Shown piece after piece: positions 16,891 to 25,137 of a DNA stretch of 64,000 nt. The stretch comes from Acinetobacter genomosp. 15BJ (GTDB lineage: Bacteria > Pseudomonadota > Gammaproteobacteria > Pseudomonadales > Moraxellaceae). Numbering within the stretch: the stretch's first letter is position 1; each line of letters opens with the position of its first letter. The position numbers and the translations under genes were made by a program. The DNA is taken from assembly GCF_000400715.1 (NCBI RefSeq), contig NZ_KE007349.1:90407-154406 (forward strand), in the 5' to 3' direction. The notes under the pieces are model-generated. The model was not told the origin of the DNA. It searched no databases and saw only the letters and a program-made list of their open reading frames with translations.

Positions 16891-17850
16891 ATGTACCAAA
16901 ATGTTCAATTTCAAAATAATCCATATGATCAGCTTTACCATGAAGCCGAAGTGCTGGCAGGAGTAGACCATTTCATTCAAGAGGTTTGCTTAGGTAGTTA
17001 TGACCTGTATCCTCAAAACCTGATGATAGACCTACAAAAATTAGTTCAGTCATTTAAGCCAATCTATAACGCTAATTTTTTCTATTGCAATACAGTGCAG
17101 ATATTCATTGAGGTGGTGAACATCGTTGATCACACACTCAGTCTAATGCCACAGGCAGACTATGATTGTATAGTCTGTTTGGATGAGATGACCGTCTGGC
17201 ATATTTTGACTTACATCCAGTCATTATCAGGCTGTGTAAAACAGCAACTGATCGATTTTCAACAACGTGAATTAAAGAATCAGCAAAGCCTATTCGACTA
17301 TACATCCTCATTGATCAATCATTATGCAAGACTATTAGTTGTACGTGTGGATTTATCCATTCTTCAGGAATATCAAGCCTTATACAACATTCAGGCATTT
17401 AACAAAGCATTAGACACTTTGCTTCGTCGAATCGCAGATCAGGATACTTGCTTTAATGCTTTGCAGGGTTATGCATGGGCATTAGAGCATGGTGTTAGCA
17501 AAGGCTATCACTGCCATCTTCTGCTTATGTACGATGGGAATGTACATCGAAGTGGTTTTGAAATGGGGCAGTGGGTAGGTGAGTGTTGGGAGCAGATTAC
17601 ACATGGCTGTGGTTATATTTTTAACTGTAACCATCCTGACTATATGGATACATATAAAGCGATGGGAACATTAGGCATTGGCATGATTCATCGTGATGTT
17701 GAGCATGAAGTTTTTAACTTTCTTAATTATGCTGCCCCTTATCTAGTGAATTGTGAAAAAGAGCAGCAGCATCCGAGAGGAAAAGATAAGTCAAACATGC
17801 GCAGTTTCGGTAAAGGTGTGATCGATTCGAAAAACCGAAGAGGTTTATAA
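16891..17850 (+). CDS. YagK/YfjJ-domain (inovirus Gp2-like) protein
   Basis: A 319-residue protein. The C-terminal 150 residues match the YagK/YfjJ domain found in inovirus Gp2 and satellite elements: GYAWALEHGVSKGYHCHLLL, then YDGNVHRSGFEMGQWVGECW, GIGMIHRD and the end MRSFGKGVIDS. The YHCHLLL segment resembles the HUH metal-binding motif of rolling-circle initiators. The family is suspected to act in replication, but this is not proven for this protein. A decayed second copy of its C-terminus lies at 20172-20408. A 13-bp hairpin follows the stop. Confidence 0.75.
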   Translation: MYQNVQFQNNPYDQLYHEAEVLAGVDHFIQEVCLGSYDLYPQNLMIDLQKLVQSFKPIYNANFFYCNTVQIFIEVVNIVDHTLSLMPQADYDCIVCLDEMTVWHILTYIQSLSGCVKQQLIDFQQRELKNQQSLFDYTSSLINHYARLLVVRVDLSILQEYQALYNIQAFNKALDTLLRRIADQDTCFNALQGYAWALEHGVSKGYHCHLLLMYDGNVHRSGFEMGQWVGECWEQITHGCGYIFNCNHPDYMDTYKAMGTLGIGMIHRDVEHEVFNFLNYAAPYLVNCEKEQQHPRGKDKSNMRSFGKGVIDSKNRRGL

Positions 17851-17866
17851 ATATTGATTTTTCACT

Positions 17867-17895
17867 AGAGAACATGACTGATAGTCATGTTCTCT
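17867..17895. terminator. Hairpin after the Gp2-like gene
   Basis: AGAGAACATGACT-GAT-AGTCATGTTCTCT, a 13-bp perfect stem, 17 bases past the stop codon. It has no long T run. A related hairpin with the same GAGAACA core follows the decayed second copy (20427-20460). Confidence 0.65.
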
Positions 17896-18004
17896 ATGTT
17901 GTGCAATCTGATATCAAAATGACAAAAATCTGTAACCATTATAGTTTCAAGTAACTGATTACAACGGTACTTGAGTAAATAGAAAACTGTGGAACTACTA
18001 TAGC

Positions 18005-18928
18005 TTAAAATTCTTTAGAGTCAGTTTGTGATTTTATATAAGTGATTCTTTCTTTCGCAGGCTTTTCAAGTAACTCTACATGTATTGAATATTGGAACAA
18101 GTTTTTTGCAGGTAGCCTGATTTTCTCAAAAAATGGAACTTGATCTTGCTTTATCCGAAACTCTTTCAGACCATTGTTAATCTCATTGAGATAATTGCGG
18201 TACTGACTAAACAAGCCTAAATATTGGCGATGGCTATTTTCAATCAAAACTTGAGAAAACTCCTTTTGATTTAGTCGATGCGAAAGAATAAATTCTAGAT
18301 GCATTCCAATGGGTAGTATTTCCATCATTTGTTGGATAAATTGCATAATTAGCTCAACATGTTGTTGTGAACTAATTTTTTGAGTTTGTACTAAACTTAG
18401 TAGGTTTCCAATAAAGGAGATTAAATGATTTTTAAGCTGTATAGAGGATGACAAAGTATTATTAGCTAACTGATTAACATCTGTAAGTGGGGTTCTTTTG
18501 TCTAGTAGTAATTTAAAAGTCTGTAGTGAAGCTAAATACTCGCTCGCTTTGTCTGTATAAAATAAAATGTTTTGTTCTATGATATCCTGAGAAACCTTTA
18601 AGACGCACTGTTTTACAGCCTCAATTTTTTTACTTAAAATTTGAGTTTGGATAACCATTGCTACCATTAACGTCGCAGTAGAAATAGCTTGAGCTGCAAC
18701 AATTGTGGTTTGTAATGTTGATTGCAAAGAGCCTAATCCTTGAACAAAAGTTTCAACACCTACAGAACTGACTTCTTTTAAAGGAATATGTTGAATAATG
18801 CCTACATGTTCGAGCCCCTTTTTCCAGTAGGCAACACCATCTCTAAAAATCACCTGGTCATTTGCTATAGCTACTAAAAGCTCTTTTGAGAATTTTTCGA
18901 TGTCGTAACTAAATACTTTATCTAACAT
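18005..18928 (-). CDS. Unknown protein with hydrophobic helix, partner of the YaaW-like gene
   Basis: A 307-residue protein. The main visible feature is a hydrophobic stretch at about residues 74-94 (TTIVAAQAISTATLMVAMVI), followed by helical segments. It could be a membrane-anchored or pore-like protein. The N-terminal 60 residues (FSYDIEKFSKELLVAIANDQ and on) look like a small separate domain. It starts 9 bases after the YaaW-like gene stop, so the two form an operon. I do not recognise the family. Pairing with a DUF3944/YaaW protein in an island suggests cargo such as a toxin or defence unit, which is inference. Confidence 0.55.
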   Translation of the reverse strand: MLDKVFSYDIEKFSKELLVAIANDQVIFRDGVAYWKKGLEHVGIIQHIPLKEVSSVGVETFVQGLGSLQSTLQTTIVAAQAISTATLMVAMVIQTQILSKKIEAVKQCVLKVSQDIIEQNILFYTDKASEYLASLQTFKLLLDKRTPLTDVNQLANNTLSSSIQLKNHLISFIGNLLSLVQTQKISSQQHVELIMQFIQQMMEILPIGMHLEFILSHRLNQKEFSQVLIENSHRQYLGLFSQYRNYLNEINNGLKEFRIKQDQVPFFEKIRLPAKNLFQYSIHVELLEKPAKERITYIKSQTDSKEF

Positions 18929-18937
18929 ACTGATACC

Positions 18938-19657
18938 TTAGAACTCATTGTAGTTATTTTTATTTTCTTCATGCTTAATCCTCATCATCGCAACAATACA
19001 AGCAGCAGGTATCGTAACGCGATAAGCTGGAGCTGTAATATCTTTTGCAGTTAAAGGTAATGTTGCGGCTGCAACGAATGGATTTACCTTAATAAAATTT
19101 TTAGCCATATTTAATCCAGCTAAAAGTCCACCAGCTGTACCTGAAGCGGTTCCACCTCCAAGACTATTTTTAATCGTTTTAAGAGGGCTTTCTTTAATTG
19201 AGGTTAGTCCTAAGTATCCTTTTTCTTTCAATTTTTTATTGATGAAGTCCAGCTCATTAAGTTGAGTGATTCGACCAAAAAGGGTTCTTAGTACTTTTTC
19301 TTCAAGAAGACTGATATCAGAAGTATCTTTATGGAAATCTACACCTGTTTTTTTTGCAACATCTTCTAGTAGTTCACGATATACAACCCCTTTTCCTCTG
19401 ACAAGGTTGACTACTGTATCTCCGCCAAATAGTTGAATTTCAGCAGCAATTGCTTTCCAGCTATTTTTATATAAATCGTCTTCAGTTGAGTACATGCTCA
19501 TGTTTTTAACAAGTGTGCTTTTAAGCCCCCCTGTCCATTGTTCTGTACCTTCACTATCAGCGATTAAAGTGTTTGATAATAACTTAAGATCTTGAAAATC
19601 AGAATATTGTAGAAATGCTAGATCAGGATCTTCGCGAAATTTTGCTTCTGTTGCCAT
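18938..19657 (-). CDS. DUF3944/YaaW-family protein
   Basis: A 239-residue protein. The start carries the DUF3944 pattern (FREDPDLAFLQYSDFQDLKL). Residues about 68-110 match the YaaW/UPF0174 (ubiquinol-cytochrome c chaperone-like) domain: AAEIQLFGGDTVVNLVRGKG, then VVYRELLEDVAKKTGVD. The C-terminal 75 residues are Gly/Ala-rich and hydrophobic (GGTASGTAGGLLAGLNMA, PAACIVAMM), possibly membrane-inserting. The biochemical role of the family is unknown to me. It is first in a two-gene unit with the 307-aa protein. Confidence 0.7.
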   Translation of the reverse strand: MATEAKFREDPDLAFLQYSDFQDLKLLSNTLIADSEGTEQWTGGLKSTLVKNMSMYSTEDDLYKNSWKAIAAEIQLFGGDTVVNLVRGKGVVYRELLEDVAKKTGVDFHKDTSDISLLEEKVLRTLFGRITQLNELDFINKKLKEKGYLGLTSIKESPLKTIKNSLGGGTASGTAGGLLAGLNMAKNFIKVNPFVAAATLPLTAKDITAPAYRVTIPAACIVAMMRIKHEENKNNYNEF

Positions 19658-19767
19658 ATGAAGTGTTCTCTTTATTACAAAATTTAAGTAAAGCTATTAG
19701 GATGCGCGGTAATACCCCCATTTTAATTGAATTAATGAGTAGAAAAACCAACCCTCTTATCATTGTT

Positions 19768-20170
19768 TAAAATTAGGTGGGCTAGCATTAACTGACATGT
19801 GAGGTCGCTCATGATTATAAAAGTGCAGACATGCAGTTGTATAGTCTTGAGCCTCGCTTAAATCTATGAATAAATATTGATTCAAACACTCATAACGTAC
19901 TGTACGATTAAAACGTTCAACATATGCGTTCTGCTGTGGATTACCAGATTGCGTGAATACATGTTCGATACTGTGCTTTTCACACTACTTTTCCATGAGA
20001 TCATTAATGTATTCTGGGCCATTGTCGGATCTGATTTGCTTGGGCTTTCCTCGCCATGCAATGAGTTGGTCGAGCCCTCTTAGTACCTGTTCAGCAGGTA
20101 ATGAGAAGTCAATCAATATATCCAATGACTCACGGTTATAATCATCAATGACCTTATGAATAAGATAACC
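19768..20170 (-). pseudogene. IS3-family transposase fragment (C-terminal half, amber codon)
   Basis: Reading leftward, the translation gives HKVIDDYNRESLDILIDFSL, then RGKPKQIRSDNGPEYINDLMEK, a TAG stop, CEKHSIEHVFTQSGNPQQNA, YVERFNRTVRYECLNQYL and HFYNHERPHMS. These are the second Asp (SDNGPEY) and the Glu region (VERFNR) of an IS3-family rve domain of another type than the 15.4-kb IS. The stop replaces the Trp usually found before CEKH. The N-terminal half and terminal repeats are missing. It abuts the decayed Gp2-like fragment, which it may have truncated. Confidence 0.88.
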
Positions 20171-20171
20171 A

Positions 20172-20408
20172 AGGGAGCTATTTCAACTGTAATCGAAAAG
20201 AGAACAAAGAAAAGTTTGCGGTTAATGATTTGCTTGGTATAGGAATGATCCATAGAGATCAACCAAAACAACGTGAGAATGCTTTTCGTGCAGGTATATA
20301 GTTTGTGAATCCTAAAAAAGTAGACCAACGTTTAGTGCCAAGACATCTCTGAATATGAAAACATTTGGAATTAGCCAGTTTGATGTAAATTGGCGAAGAG
20401 GCATATAA
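20172..20408 (+). pseudogene. Decayed C-terminal copy of the Gp2-like gene
   Basis: The forward translation GSYFNCNRKENKEKFAVNDL, then LGIGMIHRDQPKQRENAFRA, with a stop and more decay, aligns with GYIFNCNHPDYMD and LGIGMIHRDVEHEV of the intact gene at 16891-17850. After frame changes it ends MKTFGISQFDVNWRRGI, matching MRSFGKGVIDSKNRRGL. It is not an exact duplicate, so it comes from a related, older element. A hairpin of the same type follows. Confidence 0.78.
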
Positions 20409-20426
20409 AGAATAGGTCATTTTGAG

Positions 20427-20460
20427 AATAGAGAACACTGTTAATACCATGTTCTCTATT
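20427..20460. terminator. Hairpin terminator after the decayed Gp2-like copy
   Basis: AATAGAGAACA-(12)-TGTTCTCTATT, an 11-bp stem followed by TTTATATATT. It also lies 17 bases past the stop of the convergent lipoprotein operon, so it may now serve that operon. Confidence 0.65.
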
Positions 20461-20476
20461 TTATATATTCCTAACA

Positions 20477-21133
20477 TCAAAAAGACAAACTCACGTTACC
20501 TTGGTCGGTTGTCAATTCAGCCTCAAGGACTTGATCACCACGGCATTTCAATAAGTACGATACCGTTGAACTATAATTCATTTGTACAGGCATCTTGCTA
20601 TGGAAATCTGCGGTGTAATAACCACAACGACCACGATTAATACTCATACCTTGTAAAACAAAAGGTTGATCGTTGGTCGACTGGATTTCTAGAATATATT
20701 CAATCGCCCCTTGTACATTAAATGCAGATTGTGACTCACGACTGGTAATTTGAGCACGAACAGATAATGCAGGCTGTTCCATTTCCATGGGAATATGATT
20801 GCTATATTCAGCGTTGTTTGGATCAAGATCAGACTCCATCATGGATTTGAGCGCTTCAGGATATTTCTCCCAACTCTCAAGAAATGACTGAGCTTGTTTG
20901 ACCGCAGCAGGCAAATACTCGGTATCATTTTCTACAATCTGAGTTAAAGCTTGTACTTTGGCTTCAACCTCTTCCTTACTATATGGAGCATATTTAGATT
21001 GCTCCTTTTGTGTAGCAGTATTAGATGAGCTGTGTTTAGCTTGATCTGTAGCACTTTGTTGAGCTGGCTGATTGTTTTGGCCACAAGCGAGCAGTAAAGT
21101 TGAAAGTGCTACTGTGGAAAGTATTTTTTTCAT
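20477..21133 (-). CDS. Predicted lipoprotein (218 aa)
   Basis: The signal peptide has the lipobox LLAC (Cys17), then a Gln/Ser/Thr-rich linker to about residue 50, then a mixed domain with two Cys (NRGRCGYY, LLKCRG) that may form a disulfide. The ending QVLEAELTTDQGNVSLSF looks like a beta-strand pair. No named family is recognised. It is the last gene of a four-gene leftward unit of small envelope proteins (21762 to 20477). Confidence 0.65.
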   Translation of the reverse strand: MKKILSTVALSTLLLACGQNNQPAQQSATDQAKHSSSNTATQKEQSKYAPYSKEEVEAKVQALTQIVENDTEYLPAAVKQAQSFLESWEKYPEALKSMMESDLDPNNAEYSNHIPMEMEQPALSVRAQITSRESQSAFNVQGAIEYILEIQSTNDQPFVLQGMSINRGRCGYYTADFHSKMPVQMNYSSTVSYLLKCRGDQVLEAELTTDQGNVSLSF

Positions 21134-21145
21134 GATTGCACTCCG

Positions 21146-21373
21146 TTATAACTTAGGTCGAATAACAACGAACCAAATGAATAATAGGATCAAGATACCA
21201 CCTACAATTTTACCGATGACTGGAAACATTACCGCAGGCCACACTAAGCCTTGCCCCAAATTGTAAGTAAATGGCTTGTAGTTATACTGTCCCCAAAAGT
21301 GTTGATAGATGGCAAAGAAAAAACCAATCACCAAGTAGCTACTAATCATCCATGTCTTAATATTTGAATTCAT
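21146..21373 (-). CDS. Small membrane protein (75 aa)
   Basis: Two predicted membrane helices: about residues 9-24 (ISSYLVIGFFFAIYQH) and about 44-70 (GLVWPAVMFPVIGKIVGGIL, then ILLFIWFVV). It has a short cytoplasmic RPKL tail. It lies between two lipoprotein genes in one leftward unit. Its start directly follows the stop of the 42-residue gene (no gap), which suggests coupled translation. No family recognised. Confidence 0.6.
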   Translation of the reverse strand: MNSNIKTWMISSYLVIGFFFAIYQHFWGQYNYKPFTYNLGQGLVWPAVMFPVIGKIVGGILILLFIWFVVIRPKL

Positions 21374-21502
21374 TTACTTTCCCCCAATTGCATATTTTGC
21401 CAATGCGATAAATAGTCCCATCACGATCATGAAGCCAATAAATGGCAAACCTAAAAAGCAAATCACTGCAATGATGCAGATGATGCCAGCAAGTGTTCTC
21501 AT
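21374..21502 (-). CDS. Very small hydrophobic protein (42 aa)
   Basis: Encodes 42 residues, almost all hydrophobic: MRTLAGIICIIAVICFLGLP, then FIGFMIVMGLFIALAKYAIG and GK. It is probably one hairpin or a single long membrane helix. It begins 2 bases after the 85-aa lipoprotein stop and ends right at the next gene's ATG, so it fills the gap of the operon exactly. That spacing is the main support for it being real. Confidence 0.6.
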   Translation of the reverse strand: MRTLAGIICIIAVICFLGLPFIGFMIVMGLFIALAKYAIGGK

Positions 21503-21504
21503 GG

Positions 21505-21762
21505 TTATTCCTTCATGCACTGATAGGAAATATTGACCATATCTTTTTGGAAGGATTCAGTTTGCTGCAAGGTGTAGAGGTTTTCTTTAAGCCCATCTTC
21601 CCCATATTTATTTTCAAGTTTGTCGTAAATACATGAACAGGTACTGCCATCAATGCCACCTGTTTTACAACCACTGATAAATTGACGTTCGGTTTTGCTG
21701 GCACAACCTGAAGCCATTAATGCAACAGAGATGAGTGCAAGTGAAGTTTGAATTTTCATCAT
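21505..21762 (-). CDS. Small predicted lipoprotein (85 aa)
   Basis: The lipobox ASGC (Cys20) is followed by a short domain with four further Cys (SGCKTGGIDGSTCSCIYDKL and YQCMKE), possibly two disulfides. It is the first gene of the leftward four-gene unit, with a possible ribosome site AGGGGA before the ATG pair at 21757-21762. No function is assigned. Confidence 0.6.
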   Translation of the reverse strand: MMKIQTSLALISVALMASGCASKTERQFISGCKTGGIDGSTCSCIYDKLENKYGEDGLKENLYTLQQTESFQKDMVNISYQCMKE

Positions 21763-22034
21763 TTCCCCTAATTTTTTATTGTGTTATTTGATGTGTAATA
21801 AATTTTGCTGAATGGACTAAAGTGTAGATGCAACAAAGCTTTCCAAGGCTAGACAGCGTTTAGATTAGTCAAATAAGCAAAAATTTATGAATGCTGTTAA
21901 TGCAACAGAGAAATATAAAATCGTTTCAGGGAAAACAATATAGATAGGAAAAACTTAGTCATGGGTATGACTCCTTTGGCTATGAAAGAAGCTTCACCAC
22001 GTTACTGCTAAATAATGGTGGCGAAACGAAAGAG

Positions 22035-22172
22035 GGTTAGCAGACTGATAGCCAAAGGATCAGCACACCTGAAGGTGTCCCCCTCCCGTTCCGCCGCAGA
22101 GGGGGCACGCAGGGTCGCCCACCAAAAAGATATACTTTTTAGTGTGCTTTGGCTGAACGGTCTGCTAAAACC
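22035..22172. ncRNA. Candidate structured element (nested long stem)
   Basis: A set of nested complementary blocks: GGTT with AACC plus AGCAGAC (22039-22045) with GTCTGCT (22160-22166); AGCCAA (22050-22055) with TTGGCT (22149-22154); AGCACAC (22062-22068) with GTGTGCT (22142-22148); GGTG (22074-22077) with CACC (22120-22123); CCCCCTC (22079-22085) with GAGGGGG (22099-22105). A side hairpin AAAAAG/CTTTTT lies at 22124-22140. The core is far more GC-rich than its surroundings. It may be a structured RNA, a replication or strand-transfer origin, or another DNA hairpin; the sequence does not decide which. Strand is unknown. Confidence 0.6.
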
Positions 22173-22478
22173 GACTGACGATGTAGGTCAGCAGTTGAAT
22201 GATAAAATTAAGGTTTCGCTGAGTCAATCAAGTGGTGTGAAAAAACAAATAAAATCAAAGGTAGAAAATGCATTTTATGTGAGGTTAGGGGGTTATTTAA
22301 CAATGACAATAAATGATCGATTTATATTTAATGCTTGTGCAGGCTTGAGGTTGGTCATTGCTTGAGACATTTAGATCATTGATTATGGAAGTAAAGCAGA
22401 ATCCAAGAGTACTGATTGAATTTGTATATTTCCACTTCATGATGAAGTGGAAATATATCTTGATGATGCTAAGACGGA

Positions 22479-23240
22479 TTAGCAGTCTATAATTTCAATT
22501 TTTTCAGGGTCATTTTGAGCTGTAATAATAAATAAATTATGATCAAACTCTGATCTGTCATTTTTAAATTTTTGTTTATATTTTAACCCCTTAGTCGTCT
22601 TAAATACCATTTCAAAACTAAAGATAGCGTCTTTATTTGCAGAAATTGTAATTGTGACTTCTCGTGTTGTGGTGTTCGTTTTCAGTACAGGAATGTAAGA
22701 GGTCATATGCTCAATGTTTTGGTCTTTAATTAAAGAAATATCAATAACGGGAGAGCCGATATTAATGACTTCAAAATAGTTGTAATTTCCTGCGAATTTA
22801 AACTGGATAACAGGCATTGAATTCAGCTCATCTTTTAACTCTTGATCGCTACGTTGATTAGCTAAATTACTTTGGTTTTGATTATATTGGGTGATCAGCA
22901 AATCATACTCATTTTTAGCTGTTTCAACTAATGCTTGCTGTTCTTGTACGCTATTTCTAAGTTCTTGGGCTTGAATTTTCAAGGCGCTTGTATTGAGCAT
23001 ATAACCTAGAATTAATAAAATGAATCCTAATGGGGCAAATGTTCCCGCTAGAAAATCCCCAAGGGCATTGGGTTCAAGTGCTTTTATTTTATTAAAATCA
23101 ACCCCAAAAAAATGATAGATACCAAAAAAGTAAATGCCAGTGATGATAATAAAAATGACAAATTGAACTATGGGTATTTCAAGAAACTTAGTCTCTGCTG
23201 TTGAGGTATTGCTTCCTGTAGGGTTATTGCTGGTATTCAT
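22479..23240 (-). CDS. Two-helix membrane protein with coiled coil, unknown function
   Basis: A 253-residue protein. Membrane helices are at about residues 24-45 and 62-82, the second in the conserved-looking block LGDFLAGTFAPLGFILLILG. A coiled coil follows (LKIQAQELRNSVQEQQALVE, about 86-130) and then a C-terminal beta-rich domain of about 110 residues. The LGDFLAG..APL..LxLGY-coil layout is common in otherwise uncharacterised bacterial proteins of mobile regions. It stands alone. The tail probably faces the cytoplasm. Confidence 0.6.
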   Translation of the reverse strand: MNTSNNPTGSNTSTAETKFLEIPIVQFVIFIIITGIYFFGIYHFFGVDFNKIKALEPNALGDFLAGTFAPLGFILLILGYMLNTSALKIQAQELRNSVQEQQALVETAKNEYDLLITQYNQNQSNLANQRSDQELKDELNSMPVIQFKFAGNYNYFEVINIGSPVIDISLIKDQNIEHMTSYIPVLKTNTTTREVTITISANKDAIFSFEMVFKTTKGLKYKQKFKNDRSEFDHNLFIITAQNDPEKIEIIDC

Positions 23241-23641
23241 GGGAATTTTCCATCTTATTTGAAAGTTATAACTATAAATAAAAACGAGGTTGTTCAGCTT
23301 TCTTGAGTAAAGCTTGTCCTCTTGTAAGTGATGATCTCAGATCAAGTTTTGTTCGTCTGCATACAGTCATTAGAGACCATCAAAATGAGAATCTTTTGCA
23401 GTAAATTAAAGCAGTGAAAACTAGACCGACGGCTCTTTAAAAGAGCGGGAAATGACGGTAAGAGCATCAACTCTTTGAGATCATTAAAATAATAGCTTGG
23501 TCAGGGCTATATTCCAAATAATTTCATATACATAACATACTAATGAGAATCATGAAACTCTTTTGAGAGGACATGAAAATATGAAAACAGAGCCTGCCAT
23601 CGAGCAGGCTTTTTTATGCCCAAAATTTAAGGAGTCGAGCC
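23241..23641. other. Intergenic region with hairpins, no gene seen
   Basis: No supported coding region. It holds a short stem GCTCTTT-AA-AAGAGC near 23431-23444 and the strong hairpin at 23591-23615. The promoter for the zinc-ribbon and DUF932 genes is expected here but not clear by eye. Confidence 0.45.
23591..23615 (+). terminator. Hairpin with T run upstream of the zinc-ribbon gene
   Basis: AGCCTGC-CATCGA-GCAGGCT followed by TTTTT. It is preceded by ATGAAAAC and followed by ATGCCC, an arrangement repeated before the YqaJ gene. Either a terminator of incoming transcription or an attenuator. Confidence 0.75.
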
Positions 23642-23929
23642 ATGAGCTTGAGCTGTCCCTTTTGTCATTCAACAAATGTGATATTGGTTGAAGCAAGTAC
23701 ACAACAATCAAATACGACCTTAACCAATTTGGTCACACCGACCACATTGGGTGCATTGGGAACCACGGTCGCAAAGTCTTTCAATCTGCCACCGATTGTC
23801 GGTGGAATTGCAGGAACAGTATTGGGTAGTGTGTTGAATTCATTCACTGAACAAAGCACATCATCACAGCAGAATTTGTGCTTTTGCCACAATTGCTACC
23901 AAAAATTTCCAACTCATCTTTTGCACTAA
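23642..23929 (+). CDS. Zinc-ribbon protein (95 aa)
   Basis: Two Cys pairs, CPFC at residues 5-8 and CHNC at about 84-87, form a zinc ribbon split by a Gly/Thr-rich hydrophobic loop (PPIVGGIAGTVLGSVLNSF) that could contact a membrane. The ribosome site is AAGGAG at 23629-23634. It is 57 bases upstream of the DUF932 gene and may be co-transcribed with it. Function unknown. Confidence 0.65.
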   Translation: MSLSCPFCHSTNVILVEASTQQSNTTLTNLVTPTTLGALGTTVAKSFNLPPIVGGIAGTVLGSVLNSFTEQSTSSQQNLCFCHNCYQKFPTHLLH

Positions 23930-23986
23930 AGAATATTCATATCCACACAGATTCAAATTTCAGTTTAATTTAAAAGGAATACAACT

Positions 23987-25024
23987 ATGGCACATCAACT
24001 TGAACAAATGGCTTATGTCGGTGATACCCCTTGGCATGGTCTAGGTAATCAACTAAGTCAAAACCAACCGATAGAAATCTGGGCACAACAAGCAGGCATG
24101 GATTGGCGGATCGAATCCTCTAATGTCAGTTATATGGCACAGAATGAACGAGGACAAAGCATCATCATGCCTTATGAAGAACAACGAGTACTTTATCGTT
24201 CCGATACTCATGCACCACTATCAGTCGTCAGTCAACGCTTTCAGGAAGTCCAACCGAGAGAGATTTTAGAATTCTATCGTGACCTGACTGAGCAATCAGG
24301 TTTGGAATTGGAAACCGCAGGGGTACTTAAAGGCGGTAAAAAGTTCTGGGCATTGGCACGCACAGGACAAACTTCATCACTCAAAGGTAAAGATGTCAGT
24401 AATGGCTATATTCTTCTAGCTACCGCTTGTGATGGAACTCTTGCTACCACCGCACAATTTACCTTAATCCGAGTGGTGTGTAATAACACGTTGGCGATTG
24501 CACTGAAAGGTCAGAACAGCAGTGCAGGGGTGGTGAAAGTTCCTCACAGTACCAAGTTTGATGCAGATAAAGTCAAACAACAACTCGGTATTTCAGTTCG
24601 TACATGGGATGAGCACATGTATGAGATGAAACAACTCAGTCAACGTAAAGTCACCCAGTATGAAGCAGCCGCTTATTTCGATGCTGTGTTTAATAACACC
24701 ACGATGAGCATCACTGACCAAGAAGACAACATTATTCAGTTCTATCGAGATGTTGCCACTCAAGCACAAGCCAATGGCAAGGAAAAATCTGAACCGAATG
24801 CCAAGTCGATGAGTAAAGCTATGGAGATGTTTAATGGTCAGGGACGAGGAGCAAACCTCTCTTCAGCCAAAGATACCGCCTATGGATTACTGTGCTCGAT
24901 CACTGAATTTATCGACCATGAACGTCGTGCTATGAGCACTGACCATCGACTTGATTCAGCTTGGTTTGGTGCAGGTGCATCAATCAAACAACGAGGATTG
25001 GAACAAGCGTTAAGCATGATTTGA
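23987..25024 (+). CDS. DUF932 domain-containing protein (phage/plasmid type)
   Basis: A 345-residue member of the DUF932 family common in plasmids, phages and ICEs. It has the typical N-terminal GDTPWHGLGNQL, a central VVSQRFQEVQPREILEFYRD and a core LIRVVCNNTLAIAL. The ribosome site is AAAGGA at 23972-23977. In ICEs this family travels with recombination genes, as it does here with YqaJ and a Gp3-like protein. Its molecular function is not established. Confidence 0.85.
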   Translation: MAHQLEQMAYVGDTPWHGLGNQLSQNQPIEIWAQQAGMDWRIESSNVSYMAQNERGQSIIMPYEEQRVLYRSDTHAPLSVVSQRFQEVQPREILEFYRDLTEQSGLELETAGVLKGGKKFWALARTGQTSSLKGKDVSNGYILLATACDGTLATTAQFTLIRVVCNNTLAIALKGQNSSAGVVKVPHSTKFDADKVKQQLGISVRTWDEHMYEMKQLSQRKVTQYEAAAYFDAVFNNTTMSITDQEDNIIQFYRDVATQAQANGKEKSEPNAKSMSKAMEMFNGQGRGANLSSAKDTAYGLLCSITEFIDHERRAMSTDHRLDSAWFGAGASIKQRGLEQALSMI

Positions 25025-25107
25025 TCATGTAAAAAACTAAATTTCAGTCATGGAAAGTTAGACCTAACTGAGCATTTTTAAAGAGAATCTTTAATTTTAA
25101 AAATTAT

Positions 25108-25137
25108 GAAAACCATAGCTTCGGCTGTGGTTTTTTT
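25108..25137 (+). terminator. Hairpin with T run upstream of the YqaJ gene
   Basis: AACCATAGC-TTCG-GCTGTGGTT with a TTTTTTT tail; the stem contains one A/G mismatch. It is flanked by ATGAAAAC and ATGCCC as at 23591-23615, and probably terminates DUF932 transcripts or attenuates yqaJ. Confidence 0.75.

Noticed and set aside
20113..20480. Leftward open frames of 71-73 residues between 20113 and 20480
   Set aside because: They lie opposite the decayed Gp2-like copy and the IS3 fragment and have no ribosome site or recognisable product.
22015..22365. A 116-residue open frame on the + strand
   Set aside because: It runs through the long nested stem at 22035-22172, and its product is low in recognisable structure. 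The frame is better explained by the structured element than by a gene.
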